Of a DNA stretch of 64,000 nt, positions 11,571 through 22,900 are shown one piece after another. A program made the translations under genes and the position numbers. This DNA is from Cinnamomum chago (lineage: Eukaryota > Streptophyta > Magnoliopsida > Laurales > Lauraceae): positions 68,130,001 to 68,194,000 of the forward strand of contig CP142459.1 of assembly GCA_038049695.1 (NCBI GenBank), given 5' to 3'. The first letter of the stretch is position 1. Each line of letters starts with the position of its first letter. The notes beneath the pieces are model-generated. The model made no database searches and was not told the DNA's origin. It saw only the letters and a program-made list of their open reading frames with translations.

Positions 11571-12197
11571 CACGGTTTGTGCTGCGCCATTGTTCTCTTT
11601 CCTTTACTGATAGGATTTGTTTTATTTTGTGGGGATAGTTTAGTTTGTGAGTTTTGAATGTTCATGAATACCACTGTATATCCATTATCATTGTTGTTGT
11701 AATTTTTGTTGGGTTACTGATCCAAGAGTGATACTTAAACTTGAGGACTCGAGGACTGCCCCCTAGAATGTGTGAAACTAAAAAGCAATACCACTTAACC
11801 AAGAGTGTGGGACACTGAATCTTCAGTTTACAGAGGTCCCAACTTTAGTGATTTATGATTTTTCAGCCATCGATGTGATGACATGAGTTCATATCTGTCC
11901 CAAATAAATGGAAATTTAGATCTTGAATTATGAGATTCTGGATTATATCCAAGAGCATCAAGATTATAACCCATTTGCTATACTGAATTGAATCCCCACA
12001 AAAAAAAAATCTGGTTTGGCTAATATTATGGTGAAATGAACACATGATTTGTATCACTGCAACCTAAATCACATTTTGTGAGTTACTGAGGTATACTAAC
12101 CCTTTTTTTTTCGGGCTATAGATACTTTTGAAGTCACTAGTCACCTTAGTTTTTAATATGATAATGTAGAGAGTATTTGGCATTGCCTATACCTTAT

Positions 12198-12271
12198 GAA
12201 AAAATCTATTTGGCCCTCCTGGGGAACCGGGCCAAAAGCCGGTCTCCCAGTCGGGCCATGTAGCACTTCTG
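12198..12271. mobile_element. Hairpin MITE, MULE-like, copy 1 of 4
   Basis: The 74-bp element is flanked by the perfect 9-bp direct repeat ATACCTTAT (12189-12197 and 12272-12280). Its ends are GAAAAAATCTATTTGGCCC and, inverted, CAGAAGTGCTACATGGCCC. The interior folds back as CTATTTGGCCC...CCGG against CCGG...GGGCCATGTAG with a loop of about six bases. The same ends recur at 30526, 33690 and 54900. Confidence 0.85.
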
Positions 12272-13108
12272 ATACCTTATATTTTCCAATTTTTTGCTCC
12301 AAATTTTTTATGGAAGATCTGGGTCCATTTGGCAGAGTTGTATGGCCCACTTGGATGGACTTTTGTGATTTTTCCATCACCAAGATGGATGGTGTCATTA
12401 TACAAATCTCAACTCGCAGTTGGTTGGGTTGACCCACCTGGACAGGCAATTACTAAAAATGAATCTGACCAAATCTGTCAATAACTCAGTCAAACTGGCC
12501 CAATTACTTTCACTCAATGCCTTAGTGAGTCACTCAGATTAATCTGTAGAATCACATACTGAAATCTTAGTTCTTTTTTTTTTTTTATCAAACACAAAAT
12601 CATTAAAACGTTTTAACAAGAGAAAATTAAGAATGAAGATTTTGGTTTACCATGTTTCAAGCATTCCCTTGAAAGTAGGGATGCTCATGATTTTGTGTTT
12701 TTTTAATCAAATACCCTTGTTATCTTAGTAAGAGGACAGCTTGTGTTACTTGACAAGTTAGAGCAAAGTATTATGACTCTCTTTGTGTGGTATGTTAATG
12801 TGATTCATTGACTCAACAAAATAAAAGGGGTGATTGTTGCTTAGCCATATATGGAAAACAAATTGCTTCTGGCGTTCTTATTTGTCAGGTCCAAGGTAAT
12901 GATTTCTACTCATTAACTAATTTTCGTCTTAGCAGTCAACTTTGCAAGTCTTAGATTTTATGGATAAGAATTTCAATTGATGCCCATTTTTAATTTGATA
13001 GATGGCTAATCCACATCCTCCTCTTTTATCTGATGAATAGAGTAAGCTTCACTGCCTGTCATGTATTATTCGATTGGATTACTGTTATTTTGCAGGGAGG
13101 AACAACTG

Positions 13109-14343
13109 ATGGCTTCCCATAGGATGAGCTGCACTATAGCAATGGCATTATTCATTTTCTTTCACTACTGCATCTCATTCACTAGTAAGACTTCTCAGCT
13201 TTCTATAGTCTCACAAACTATAATTCAACTTAGTTATAGTGTTCCATAATCCATGCTCCATCCATTTATTTTCATGAGCACTCTTATTTTGTTGGTTAAT
13301 CAATGCCTCTAAACAAATGCAGAGATAACTTCAATTTTAAAAACAGAAACATAAGCCATCAAGTTTGATGTTGGCCTATGAACATTTTTGCAGTTGCCAA
13401 GTACCCCATGGGCGTTTGTTATGGCATGCTAGGAAACAATCTACCTGCCCCAGTTGATGTAATCAATCTATTCCTCCAACATGGCATCGAACGGATCAGG
13501 ATCTATGACCCCAACACTGATGTCCTACAGGCCTTGAAAGGATCAAAGTTGCTAGTTTCTTTAGGCGTGCGTAATGAAGACATACCCAATCTCTCCAGGA
13601 GCCAAGAGGCAGCGAATTCATGGGTTTCTACTTTTGTTTCAGCCTATAAATCTGACGTAGAATTCAACTACATATCGGTTGGTAATGAGGTGATCCCAGG
13701 AGAGAATGCCCAGTATGTTGCACAGGCAATTCAAAACATACACAATGCACTTGCTGCAGCTGGCATTGGCACCATTAAAGTTAGCACTGTTGTGGCAAGT
13801 ATGGTCCTCGCCACCTCCAGCCCTCCGTCGCAAAGCGTATTCACCAGCGAAGCGATGAGTGCCATGACATCGGTCGTTTCAGTCCTCTCAAGCATTGGCT
13901 CCCCTCTCATGGCCAATGTCTATCCTTACTTTGCCTATGCAGCTGACCCAGCACACATTTCACTCCCATTTGCCACATTTACAGCTAGCTCGCCCCCTGT
14001 TCAAGATGGTAACTTGGCCTATTGGAATCTTTTCGATGCCATGGTTGATGCCTTCTACTGGGCGATGGAGAAAGCCGGTGGGACTAATGTGGACATTGTA
14101 GTGACGGAGACCGGGTGGCCGACGGCCGGAAATGGGGATTTCACTACTCCAACTTTAGCCCTAGTCTATAATACCAATCTCAGGAATCACGTGATGAATA
14201 ATGGAACACCAAAGAGACCGAGCAGCCAGATTGAAGCATACATATTTGCTATGTTCAATGAGAACCTCAAGCAGCCTAGTGGGATTGAACAAAACTGGGG
14301 AATATTCTACCCCGACAAAAAGCCAGTTTACCCGCTTTTTTAA
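13109..14343 (+). CDS. Glucan endo-1,3-beta-glucosidase (GH17, PR-2 type), tandem copy
   Basis: This is a second secreted beta-1,3-glucanase. Exon 1 (13109-13184) and exon 2 (13394-14343) are joined by a phase-1 intron in the same place as in the neighbour, giving 341 residues. The signal peptide is about residues 1-25 (core TIAMALFIFFHYCISF); the mature part starts near AKYPMGVCYG. The catalytic acid is E124 in ISVGNEV and the nucleophile E264 in VVTETGWPT, with FAMFNENLK near residue 315. There is no C-terminal vacuolar extension. It is clearly homologous to the gene 2.4 kb upstream in protein, intron phase and leader organisation, so the pair is a tandem duplication, but the copies have diverged well beyond a recent event. 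AATAAA lies at 14409. Stress-induced expression would be usual for the family, but nothing in the sequence proves it. Confidence 0.95.
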
Positions 14344-15697
14344 TGAAGTGGTGGTAGTGGTGATCATAACTAGAATACCATTGACTATGTTCTATGCACT
14401 TCGTTTAGAATAAAGGAAAGCTGTAGAATTAATCCTATAGACTATATTGAATTGATCTGGATTTGTATTTCTGGTGAAAATGTGAGTAGTTCTTGGAATT
14501 AGCTCCTGCTTTCTCTTCTAGTACGTCAATCTCATTGGTCTGTTTGTTGAATCTTTGTTTAGATAGTTATGTTTGGGTGTGTCTTCCAAGTTGAATGATC
14601 TGGTGATTCGTATTTAACTCACTTCCTCTGGGAGATGTAAACTGCTCCTTTTCTTCTCTCTTTCTATTATTTGCTTGAACTTGTCCTGCTCTGTGCTGAT
14701 GGTGCCTACCCTTCCTCATAAACAGTTGGACTGGGAATTTGTAACTTAAAAGCTTTCCCAGTCAATCAACACAGACAGGTAAATCCACTTAAATGGGCTG
14801 GAATTCTTTGTTGGTTTAACACTTCAACTGACCCTAAACTATTTTGTACATCCAAGCCAGGTTGAAGCAGGGTATCTATATGGTACAATCATGTGGCGAG
14901 TCCTTCTAATGTCAGGTCATGTTCTAGTGTATCTTGCACTGTCTACCACATTATGCATTTGATCATGTTCCAATTCTAGCCACTTTCAGGAATACATTTC
15001 AACATTTTCCAGGAGTTCAATTCCATGCAAATAAAGCCCTGGAAAAAAAAATGTGACATCGAGATCGCACTGACAGAGTGGAGTCAGTTTTTAACCGTTG
15101 TTTATATTTCCAGTAGGCTCTCAAGATCTTTGTTTAAATATTAATGCCACTCTCTCAATCTTTCGAGTCCCTGAAGTGGTCCATTTTTATTCAGTCTCAG
15201 AGCTTCAACCTTGGTTTAACCCTCCCCACACCCACACAGACATAGAAACTATGATGCATAGATACTTTAAAATGGGCAACGTGTCGTATCGTATCGTATT
15301 CGATACTTCACTTTTTACATGTAAAATCCATATCCTTGTTATGTCTATGGCATGTCCCTACCGTATCCATGCCGTATACGGGCATCATAGCACGGAAACC
15401 TGTAATAAATAGAAAAGTAGTACTTATAAAGGGGGCAGTAAGATATGTGATGATGCTTTGACAGTGACGCTCAAAGAAATAGTATAATGTTTTCCTTGGT
15501 GTCTCATGGATAGGATTTTAGAACTCATGTAGTATGCATAACTGAAATTTTATTATAACATTAGAGGAGACTAGAGACTACCCAAAAAATGTATATTAGC
15601 TTGAATTCTCTACATTTGATTGTCTATCTTCTTACCTTCTGCTAGAACCATGACCCATTGGATTTAAAAAAAAAGTGTTTACATGAACAGTTTCTCC
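14344..15697. other. Intergenic spacer without recognised gene
   Basis: It holds the 3' UTR of the second glucanase and unremarkable sequence. A cluster of CGTATC/GTATCG words at about 15280-15380 looks like the worn end of a non-autonomous DNA element. It also contains the presumed 3' UTR of the minus-strand gene that ends at 15698. Confidence 0.6.
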
Positions 15698-16132
15698 TTA
15701 GATAGAGCGACGCCTTTGAAGTTGGAGACCCTCCAATTGGTACCCACATCGCCTCGTCCAAAGGCTAACAGTATCACGGCCCTTGTTCTCGCAATTGGTG
15801 ACTGGCAATGGAGGATCCATTGCAATTGTGCTTATTGTCACCGCAGAATCAACGTTCATCGTCGCGCAGCCCACACTCTTACCAGCAAAGATCTTCTTGA
15901 TGTGGAAGAAGCTTCTGCTTTTTTTGGTGCCTGAGAGGCTCACCTTCTCCCCTCTGATGTAGCCCATGCAACTCACTTTGGGAGATGCAGGCACATCTGT
16001 TTTCAAATGACCTGCTCTGTTTTGATGGTAAAACAAAGTGCTCTCATTGCATTTTCTAACCATCCCTTTTCTTGGGGGTCTTGAACAAAACATGGGGGTG
16101 AAGTTGATGATGGATTCATGGCCTTTACCCAT
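15698..16132 (-). CDS. Small plant protein of unknown function with SPKVSCMG motif
   Basis: This intronless frame of 144 residues runs on the minus strand from ATG 16132 to the stop at 15698-15700. It begins MGKGHESIINFTPMFCSRP and carries ASPKVSCMGYIRGEKVS near residues 49-65, then basic KKSRSFFHIKKIFAGKS and a C-terminal arginine run. The SPKVSCMG block resembles a motif in small basic plant proteins of unknown role, which is the main support for a real gene. Base composition is higher in GC than the surroundings, and the 5' side has a pyrimidine-rich leader-like stretch (16140-16230). No signal peptide or membrane segment is seen. Function is not known. It could be an exon of a larger gene, but the start and stop are self-contained. 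Confidence 0.6.
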   Translation of the reverse strand: MGKGHESIINFTPMFCSRPPRKGMVRKCNESTLFYHQNRAGHLKTDVPASPKVSCMGYIRGEKVSLSGTKKSRSFFHIKKIFAGKSVGCATMNVDSAVTISTIAMDPPLPVTNCENKGRDTVSLWTRRCGYQLEGLQLQRRRSI

Positions 16133-19100
16133 ATAAGTTGTATGGATGATCTTCTAATTCTACTTCTTAGGCCACGAAAAAGAGGAAGATAGAGAGGGAG
16201 AGAAATGAGAAGTTGGGTATTCAGATCCAAGAAGGGAAGGGTATCTTGCTTTTCACATGCATTGATTGAATTGGATGGAGATCATCTCATTTTGTCAACT
16301 GTGGGAGGAAATCAAAGAGAATGACTGTTAGCTTGGACGTCTCAGTCAAAAGCTAGAACGAGCAACACACGTCAACTGACTCCTAACATGTGCATTTATG
16401 ATGTGTGGCCGTGGGTGTGATGGATTAGAATGGATTACCAACTATCCCATGGGGATGAGGCTATCACTTTGACTGAACCAATTGAAGGGGTGTGAACTGT
16501 GAAGGGATTGGTCTGTCGTAATCCGAGAGAGAGAAAAACAGAAGGGGGTGGAGAATTTGTCTTAAATATTGCATCTGATGGACATATGATCACGAAAAGG
16601 TTTGAACGTCGATGAGGAAAAAAAAATAAAAGTGATATCAGGACGATGAAATGATATTAGACTTTGGTTTTATATATACCGTAAAAATTAATTGTGATAA
16701 ATTTGATAGTGTATAATGTCCGAAACAATATCAATTTTGAATCCATGGCAATTCAAGGGGCTGGCATGCATGCATGGAATGGAGTGATGAATAAAAAAGA
16801 GCCCTAACATAAAATCTCAGAAGGGAGTGCTAAAGAGTGGGGTTTTTTTCTTTTTTGTAAGCAAAAGTGTGTTATTTCAAGAATTCCATATATCAATCTT
16901 AAGTGCAGAAGACTTCACATGCAGGAGAATAGTCGGTTCTCGAAAAGAATGGGCAACTTTATTAGAAAAAAAAAGTGGCCAATAATTCTGTTTTTGGGCT
17001 GGCAAATGGATGGCTGATAATAAAAATAGGAGAAGTGGGGTCCGTATTTAATGCACAAAACAAGCGGGTACAAGTTTCATCTTCTCCAAGTGGGTCCGTC
17101 ACCTGCCGGAACGGATAGATTTTTTTTTTTTAGAGATGGAATTTTTTTGAGGAGATAGATATGACATCTCAACCCCATGTGGCATCCCTTGATTGGTCCA
17201 AATAGGGCTTTCTTGTTTGGATCAAACAGGGGATCTGGATCCGTCACCTGCACTCTCTACATGGGTTGCCATGAATTAATTTTAAAGTAAAAATAGGAAA
17301 GTACATATATAAACTACTGTTTAGAATTAATTTATATATATATATAGAACTACCATTTACAATTTATTTTTTTTTATTAATTTTACTAGTTTTTAACCAT
17401 TTTATTCCAATATAATGATGATTTTCTTATGCTTTTCTCACAACATTTCATTTTTCTGCTACTTTGGAAACATCACAACATTAATTGGAAATCAACGTTT
17501 TCATTACACCCCCAATGATACACCCCCAATTTTCACTGGGGTGATCATATTGGGAGATTGTGTGGCCCAACTTCCATGCGGCCCACACCAGATCGAGTCT
17601 AGTGGTGTGCCGCAATGAACTTCTCATAAGTCTTGATCTGGTAAAGTCAGATAAAGATATAATCCTTGGTTGTATAATTTTGATTAGAATCAGACTCCCG
17701 GTTTGACATAATTCTCATAATAGCCAAGAGAGATGAGATTTCGGACAGGCTAGAGTCATAGTAGCCGTGACTCTATGGGGTTGGTCTATGTAAGGGATAT
17801 AAAAACCCTTGGTTAATCACCCTGTACAACTGAGAGCATTTGCAACACGTGTGGGTCTCTATTACCTCGTAAGTGCAAGTTAGTCCTCCTTGTATATGTG
17901 AGTTTCTATCATCTTAAATGTGGGAATGCCCCTTGCACATGCAAGTTTCCTATTACCTTTGCAGGGGGCAAGTCTCTCGGGCGACCCAGTTAACAAAAAC
18001 AATAGCTGCTTTTCATTAGGAGTTGGGACCATGTTTTTCTCATTTGTCTGCTACATAAAGGACTTTGTCGACCACTAAGGGCGGACCTTAGCACAGCCAT
18101 GCGGGTGCGACCCCACCCGTTAAACCATGGTGCACTTCAAATAGTTTAATTAAAATTATAGGCTCACCCTCAAAATTTATGATTTGTCCCCAAAACTAAA
18201 CAACCATTCGCACCCCTTAAATGAAAAACTTGGATACTCCACTCAACTTATACTTTTGCTCCTAAAATTTCTCATTACAGGACAAGAAGATTGTTGATAC
18301 AATCAATAGTCACAGAGATGCATAGAGAGCACTGGATTTTGATGGTGCAGGTGGGGATGCCTATGTCAGATCAATCACCTTCTGGGCCCTACGTTACCTA
18401 CATCAAGTGGAAAAAAAAAATCACAAGCTAAAGGAAACATATATAGCTCAATCACCTTCCTAAACATTTCATTTTCTTCTTTTTACCACCTGTCGTGTTG
18501 CTAACATGGTTGGACATTTGCACAGGCCAAATGATTCCAGCCATTTGCCCACGCTATTTTGACCATTAAGTGTAGCTGGTGCCTAATAATCAACGTATTT
18601 GACGATCAATATTAGACTCTTGACTCGACTGTCAAGGTCATCTGATTGATTATAAGAATGGCTTTGTGCATAGGGAATTAAACATAAAGACAACCGTCCA
18701 AAATGTGCCATGTGGGGCCGCATTTCTAGTTGGGTGAGAGTCACACTATGATATGATGCCAATATGCATTTCTAAGTAGCAAGACCTTCAATTTTAAGAG
18801 TCAATCGACGTCATATTTGGGCTGTTTTATCTTTATAATAGAAAAGAATTCATGATCAAATTAGTTTCACCAAAGGAACCAATGGCCGAATGGTATTGGT
18901 CGACACCAAGGGGCTTGTTTCTTTATCGAAATTTATAACTAGAATTTGGGGGGTTGAGATTTTTTTGGACATGATGTGACATCTTTTGTCCTCTGATGTT
19001 TGAAATGCTTCATTTTTTTCGTTAAAATTTCAAATTTCAACCACCCAAAAAACCTTTTAGAATTCTTGGAATTACACTTTCTATACCATTTGTTGGAATT

Positions 19101-19983
19101 TCAAATCCTCCAAAACTTGAAGTTTCATCTATGGGGCAACTTTTGTAGAATTTCAAATTCTCCAAAGCATGAATTATTGAAATTCTGATAAAGAAACGGG
19201 TCATTCTTCCTATGTAAAGAAACGGGCAACTTAGTTTCACACATACTCAGCAAGATCCCTACGCCCTCACATTGAAAGTGAGACTCCTAACCAACCTCCC
19301 TCTATAAAGAAGTAAAAAAAAAAAAGAAATAAAAAGAAAAATAATTAATAAAGAGGTGAGGGGTAAAGGTTAAGATGTAAAAAGTAAAGACATAAAGTGA
19401 ATATGTAGATGCAAACCTCACTTTGCTAATATTTGAATTACTGGTGTGATGGCTATATATTTGTTTTTCATCTCTTCTTGATTTATTTTTCAGTAAGTGA
19501 GAAATGATTTTATATACAGTATTGTTGTAAGTTATTTTTTTATTTTTCTTCCATTTTAACCACTTTTAAAAATAAAAATCTGACAATTTCTATTACTCAA
19601 TTATATGAAACAAAAAGATTCACCCAACTTGTATTGGCTTCCAAAATTTAGATCCATAGGGGTTCATCCATGTTACACGTATACATGTGAAAATTTGCAT
19701 GTGACTTATATTTCCTAAGTGGGCCACCTCAGTACACCATAACGGTCGCCCGATTGACGCCGTTAATACCGTCAACGGTCTCCCAGCCCCAAAAGCCATA
19801 ACCTTTCCCACTTTGTCGTCAACTTTGACGGCCCAAAGCTGACGGAGAAATCCCTCCTCGCTTCTCCTCTTCCTCTTTCTTCTTCTTCTTCCTCCTCCAT
19901 TTCCTTCTCTTCCAAACTTTCCATTTTACAGAAAGTATATGAAAGAGAGAACGAAGGGCATAAAAGGAAGAAAAAGATAGAAT
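16133..19983. other. Intergenic spacer, AT-rich, with worn repeats
   Basis: No coding gene is seen. About 17630-17990 has an LTR-like look (GGATATAAAAACCC box, then repeated GTGCAAGT/TGCAAGTT words) but no paired copy. About 18080-18290 contains GGGCGGACC-type sequence like the hAT MITE at 59185. A MITE-like inverted-repeat unit lies at 18911-19202. About 19800-19983 is the C/T-rich promoter and leader of the galactosyltransferase. Confidence 0.6.
18911..19202. mobile_element. MITE-like element with GTTTCTTTATC inverted ends
   Basis: The left end GGGCTTGTTTCTTTATCG and the reverse complement of the right end GACCCGTTTCTTTATCA form an imperfect terminal inverted repeat of about 24 bp around a 290-bp AT-rich core. 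The core repeats AATTTCAAATTY words. No convincing target duplication was found, so the superfamily is left open. Confidence 0.5.
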
Positions 19984-22900
19984 ATGAAGGGCCGAAATGC
20001 TGAGAAGATTTCTCGGAAATGGATTCTCTTCCTCTGCATTTCCAGTTTCCTTCTCGGAATGTTTTTCTCAAACAGGTCATTCTCTCTCTCTCTCTCTCTC
20101 TGGATTTTGTCTGAAATCCTTCTTTTTTTCTTTTTTTTTCCTTTGAATCTCGTGGATTCCTCTTCTTTTCTGTATAAAGCACGGATTATGCTTTTCAAGA
20201 TTCTATTTTTAGAGTCAAAACAACCTGCATTCAAGTATTAGGGTTAGAATTGCTCTAAAGACTTCAACTTTGGATTTGGGGTTCGATGCTTTTTGAATGA
20301 AATTGATGATAAGATGGCGCAGATCCGATTTTGTCTCGTTGGTGATTGGAGAATTCTATTTCTTACCCATTGAATTGCAGGATACGGGCTCCAACCGAAT
20401 CAAACCATGAGATCATCTCGTGCCAACGGCATGATCAAGAGCTGCAAGTCGCCACAGATGATTGCACCGCAAAAGAGGTTTGTGGCAATTGAATTTTTGT
20501 GATTTCTATACAAGGGATTGGATATTTCATTGTTGCAATATTCAACATTAGACGCCAAAAGAAGCTACTTTCAGCTAAACTGAAGTGTTTTGGAAACAGG
20601 GTCTAATCTTTATTCAATTTTGTTTCTATCTATCAGAAGCTTGGGCAGGCTAAGGATATTATGGGGGAGGTGTCCAAGACCCATGAAGCAATTCAGTGAG
20701 TTGGGGACTTTGGAGCAAGTATTTTTTTTTTTTTTTTTAATCTTTTATTTCTTTGGATTTGGGTGTTTATGTGTTCTTAAAATGATTGGAAACTTGAAAT
20801 TAGATCTTTGGACAAGACGATTTCCACGCTTCAGATGGAGCTGGCTGCCACTCGGAGTTCTCAAGAGATGTCTGGCCTTGAGGCTTCTCCCCATGTATCA
20901 GCGGTGTCTTCTAAGGAAGGCACATTGAGGAAGAAGGCGTTCGTTGTGATTGGGATAAATACTGCATTTAGCAGCAGGAGGAGGAGGGACTCTGTGAGAG
21001 AGACATGGATGCCTCAAGGTTATTCTCCTAACCTTCTTAAAATAATGCATGGTGCATCAGTTGTTCCTGATTCAAATCTCTGCACTAGACTTCTTTCAGT
21101 GAGAATTTAGAATCTTCTATATTGGCAAACCTTTATTTTGATCTAAACTTGACTGGAAGATTCTACCCGAATTGGCCCCATTTTGCATTCTAGTACAGTT
21201 ATTCCATTGATGATAACTAAGACTAGCTTTCACATCATTTTAGATTCTTGGTGTGACCCACAAGGTTATTGAGACAAATTCTGTCATGAAAATAATTAAT
21301 TTTTCTCAAACAAATACCCAAAAAGGCATAGAATTAAATTTCTAATCATTCTTGGAGGTTATTTCAACAGAAAGAATAACGATTTCTTGATACAATAAAT
21401 GCCAAAGGTACTATGACCAAGACCAACATTGGTGCTTTTGGATAAGCATTAATCAACCTTTATATCCTAAAGACTGAACGACTTGCATTTCCCTCAAGGT
21501 TAAAAAAAAACAGTAACAGGAGGTTGTGATGTTGCATCCTTGGAGTTGTGGTAAGTGATAACGACATTATTGTGCACCATTAGCTACTGTAGAGATGCAG
21601 AGTGAAAATACAATTTTTTTCTCTTTTTTTTTCCGATGGATAACATGACTTGAACCCACAACCTCAAGGTTGTAATAGTGAGCAACTTTTACTGTGCCAC
21701 AATGGAAGTGCTCCATTGTGGAAATGCATTTCCAACTTAAATTCTACCATGAGGCCCAAATCTAGATGCCTACGAAAGACCAATCTTCTTTCAAATGTCC
21801 CTATGAAGATCGGTCATTCAATATGATCATGTTGATATGCTTTTGCTTGCTCCGTTTCTCTGGTGATAGCTGAAACTCTGGATGAGCTCCATGAAGTGCA
21901 TCAAGAATTTTTTAGATATTTATACAAAATTCATCAAGGGTTGTTTCCATATACGTATATGGAAACATTAAGGCCAAAATATTTTAACCTCAAAGCTAAA
22001 ATTAGTGACAAAATCTCATACACCTGTCGCACATTAATTTGGAATATACATATAACCAGATTAAATGGTCTATGACTTCTTTTAATTTTTGTTGGGAGCC
22101 TTATGTTTATATGTGCAAGCTTGGTAATGTTTGGGGACTTGCTCTTCTTGTGTTCAATTAGGAGAAAAGCTTCAAAAATTAGAGAGAGAAAAGGGCATTG
22201 TCATTCGCTTCATGATTGGACATAGGTATTACTTTATCATTTTGTACCTTCTCTGCAGTCTCTCATTCTCCTTTTGTTGGTGGTTTTCTTGCCTTCTTTC
22301 TGTATTTGCTTATTCACTCTTCTCTGTGTACGTTTCAAACTATTATTTCTTGTTGCATGCACTATTAAGTGCATCCATATTCCTGTAAAATGAAGCCTGC
22401 ATCGAAATTCCCACATGATAGGAAATTTAGTTTACTATGATTTGGCATATCTCGTTTTAGATCCAATATGTTTTTTCTGTAAGCCAAAAACTTACTTCTC
22501 AACTTTTATTGTCGTATATAAAATTCAAATTTACTGCTCAGATTTGTTGGAGCACAACAAAACTTTGAAACGTTTGTTTTACTAAATTGAAAGCAGGCTC
22601 TGCAGTGCTTTCAATATCTCTAAAATTTATGAGACCTATCTTGAGGAAGAAAACTTTGGAAGACAGAACTGGTGTGTTTCCCTTAACAATTAGTAAATAG
22701 TATCAACTCCAAACCCTTTAACTTGCAAGATTGTGGAATGTGTCAATTGTCAACCCTGTAACTTATCCGATCCAGTGTGTTTCCATTAACAATTAGTACA
22801 TAGTATCAATTGTCAACCCTGTAACTTATGAGCTTGCGGAATGTGTCGATCATTCTGAACAACCAACTGGCACATGTATCTAACAATGTTCGTTTATCAA

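Larger units (their letters stand above)
10847..13108 (+). other. Spacer between the two glucanase genes
   Basis: It holds the 3' UTR of the first gene, an inverted repeat at 11098-11215, the TATA box and probable leader exon of the second gene (11466 to about 11570), a hairpin MITE at 12198-12271 and otherwise AT-rich noncoding sequence. No protein-coding gene is seen. Confidence 0.7.

Noticed and set aside
17630-17990. Possible solo LTR
   Set aside because: It has a TATAAAAACCC box and repeated GTGCAAGT words, but no defined ends, partner or flanking duplication.
21600-21730. Possible third tRNA-like SINE in galactosyltransferase intron 4
   Set aside because: A GGTTCAAGTC box-B-like word and a T-run are present, but no box A in the right place and no target duplication.
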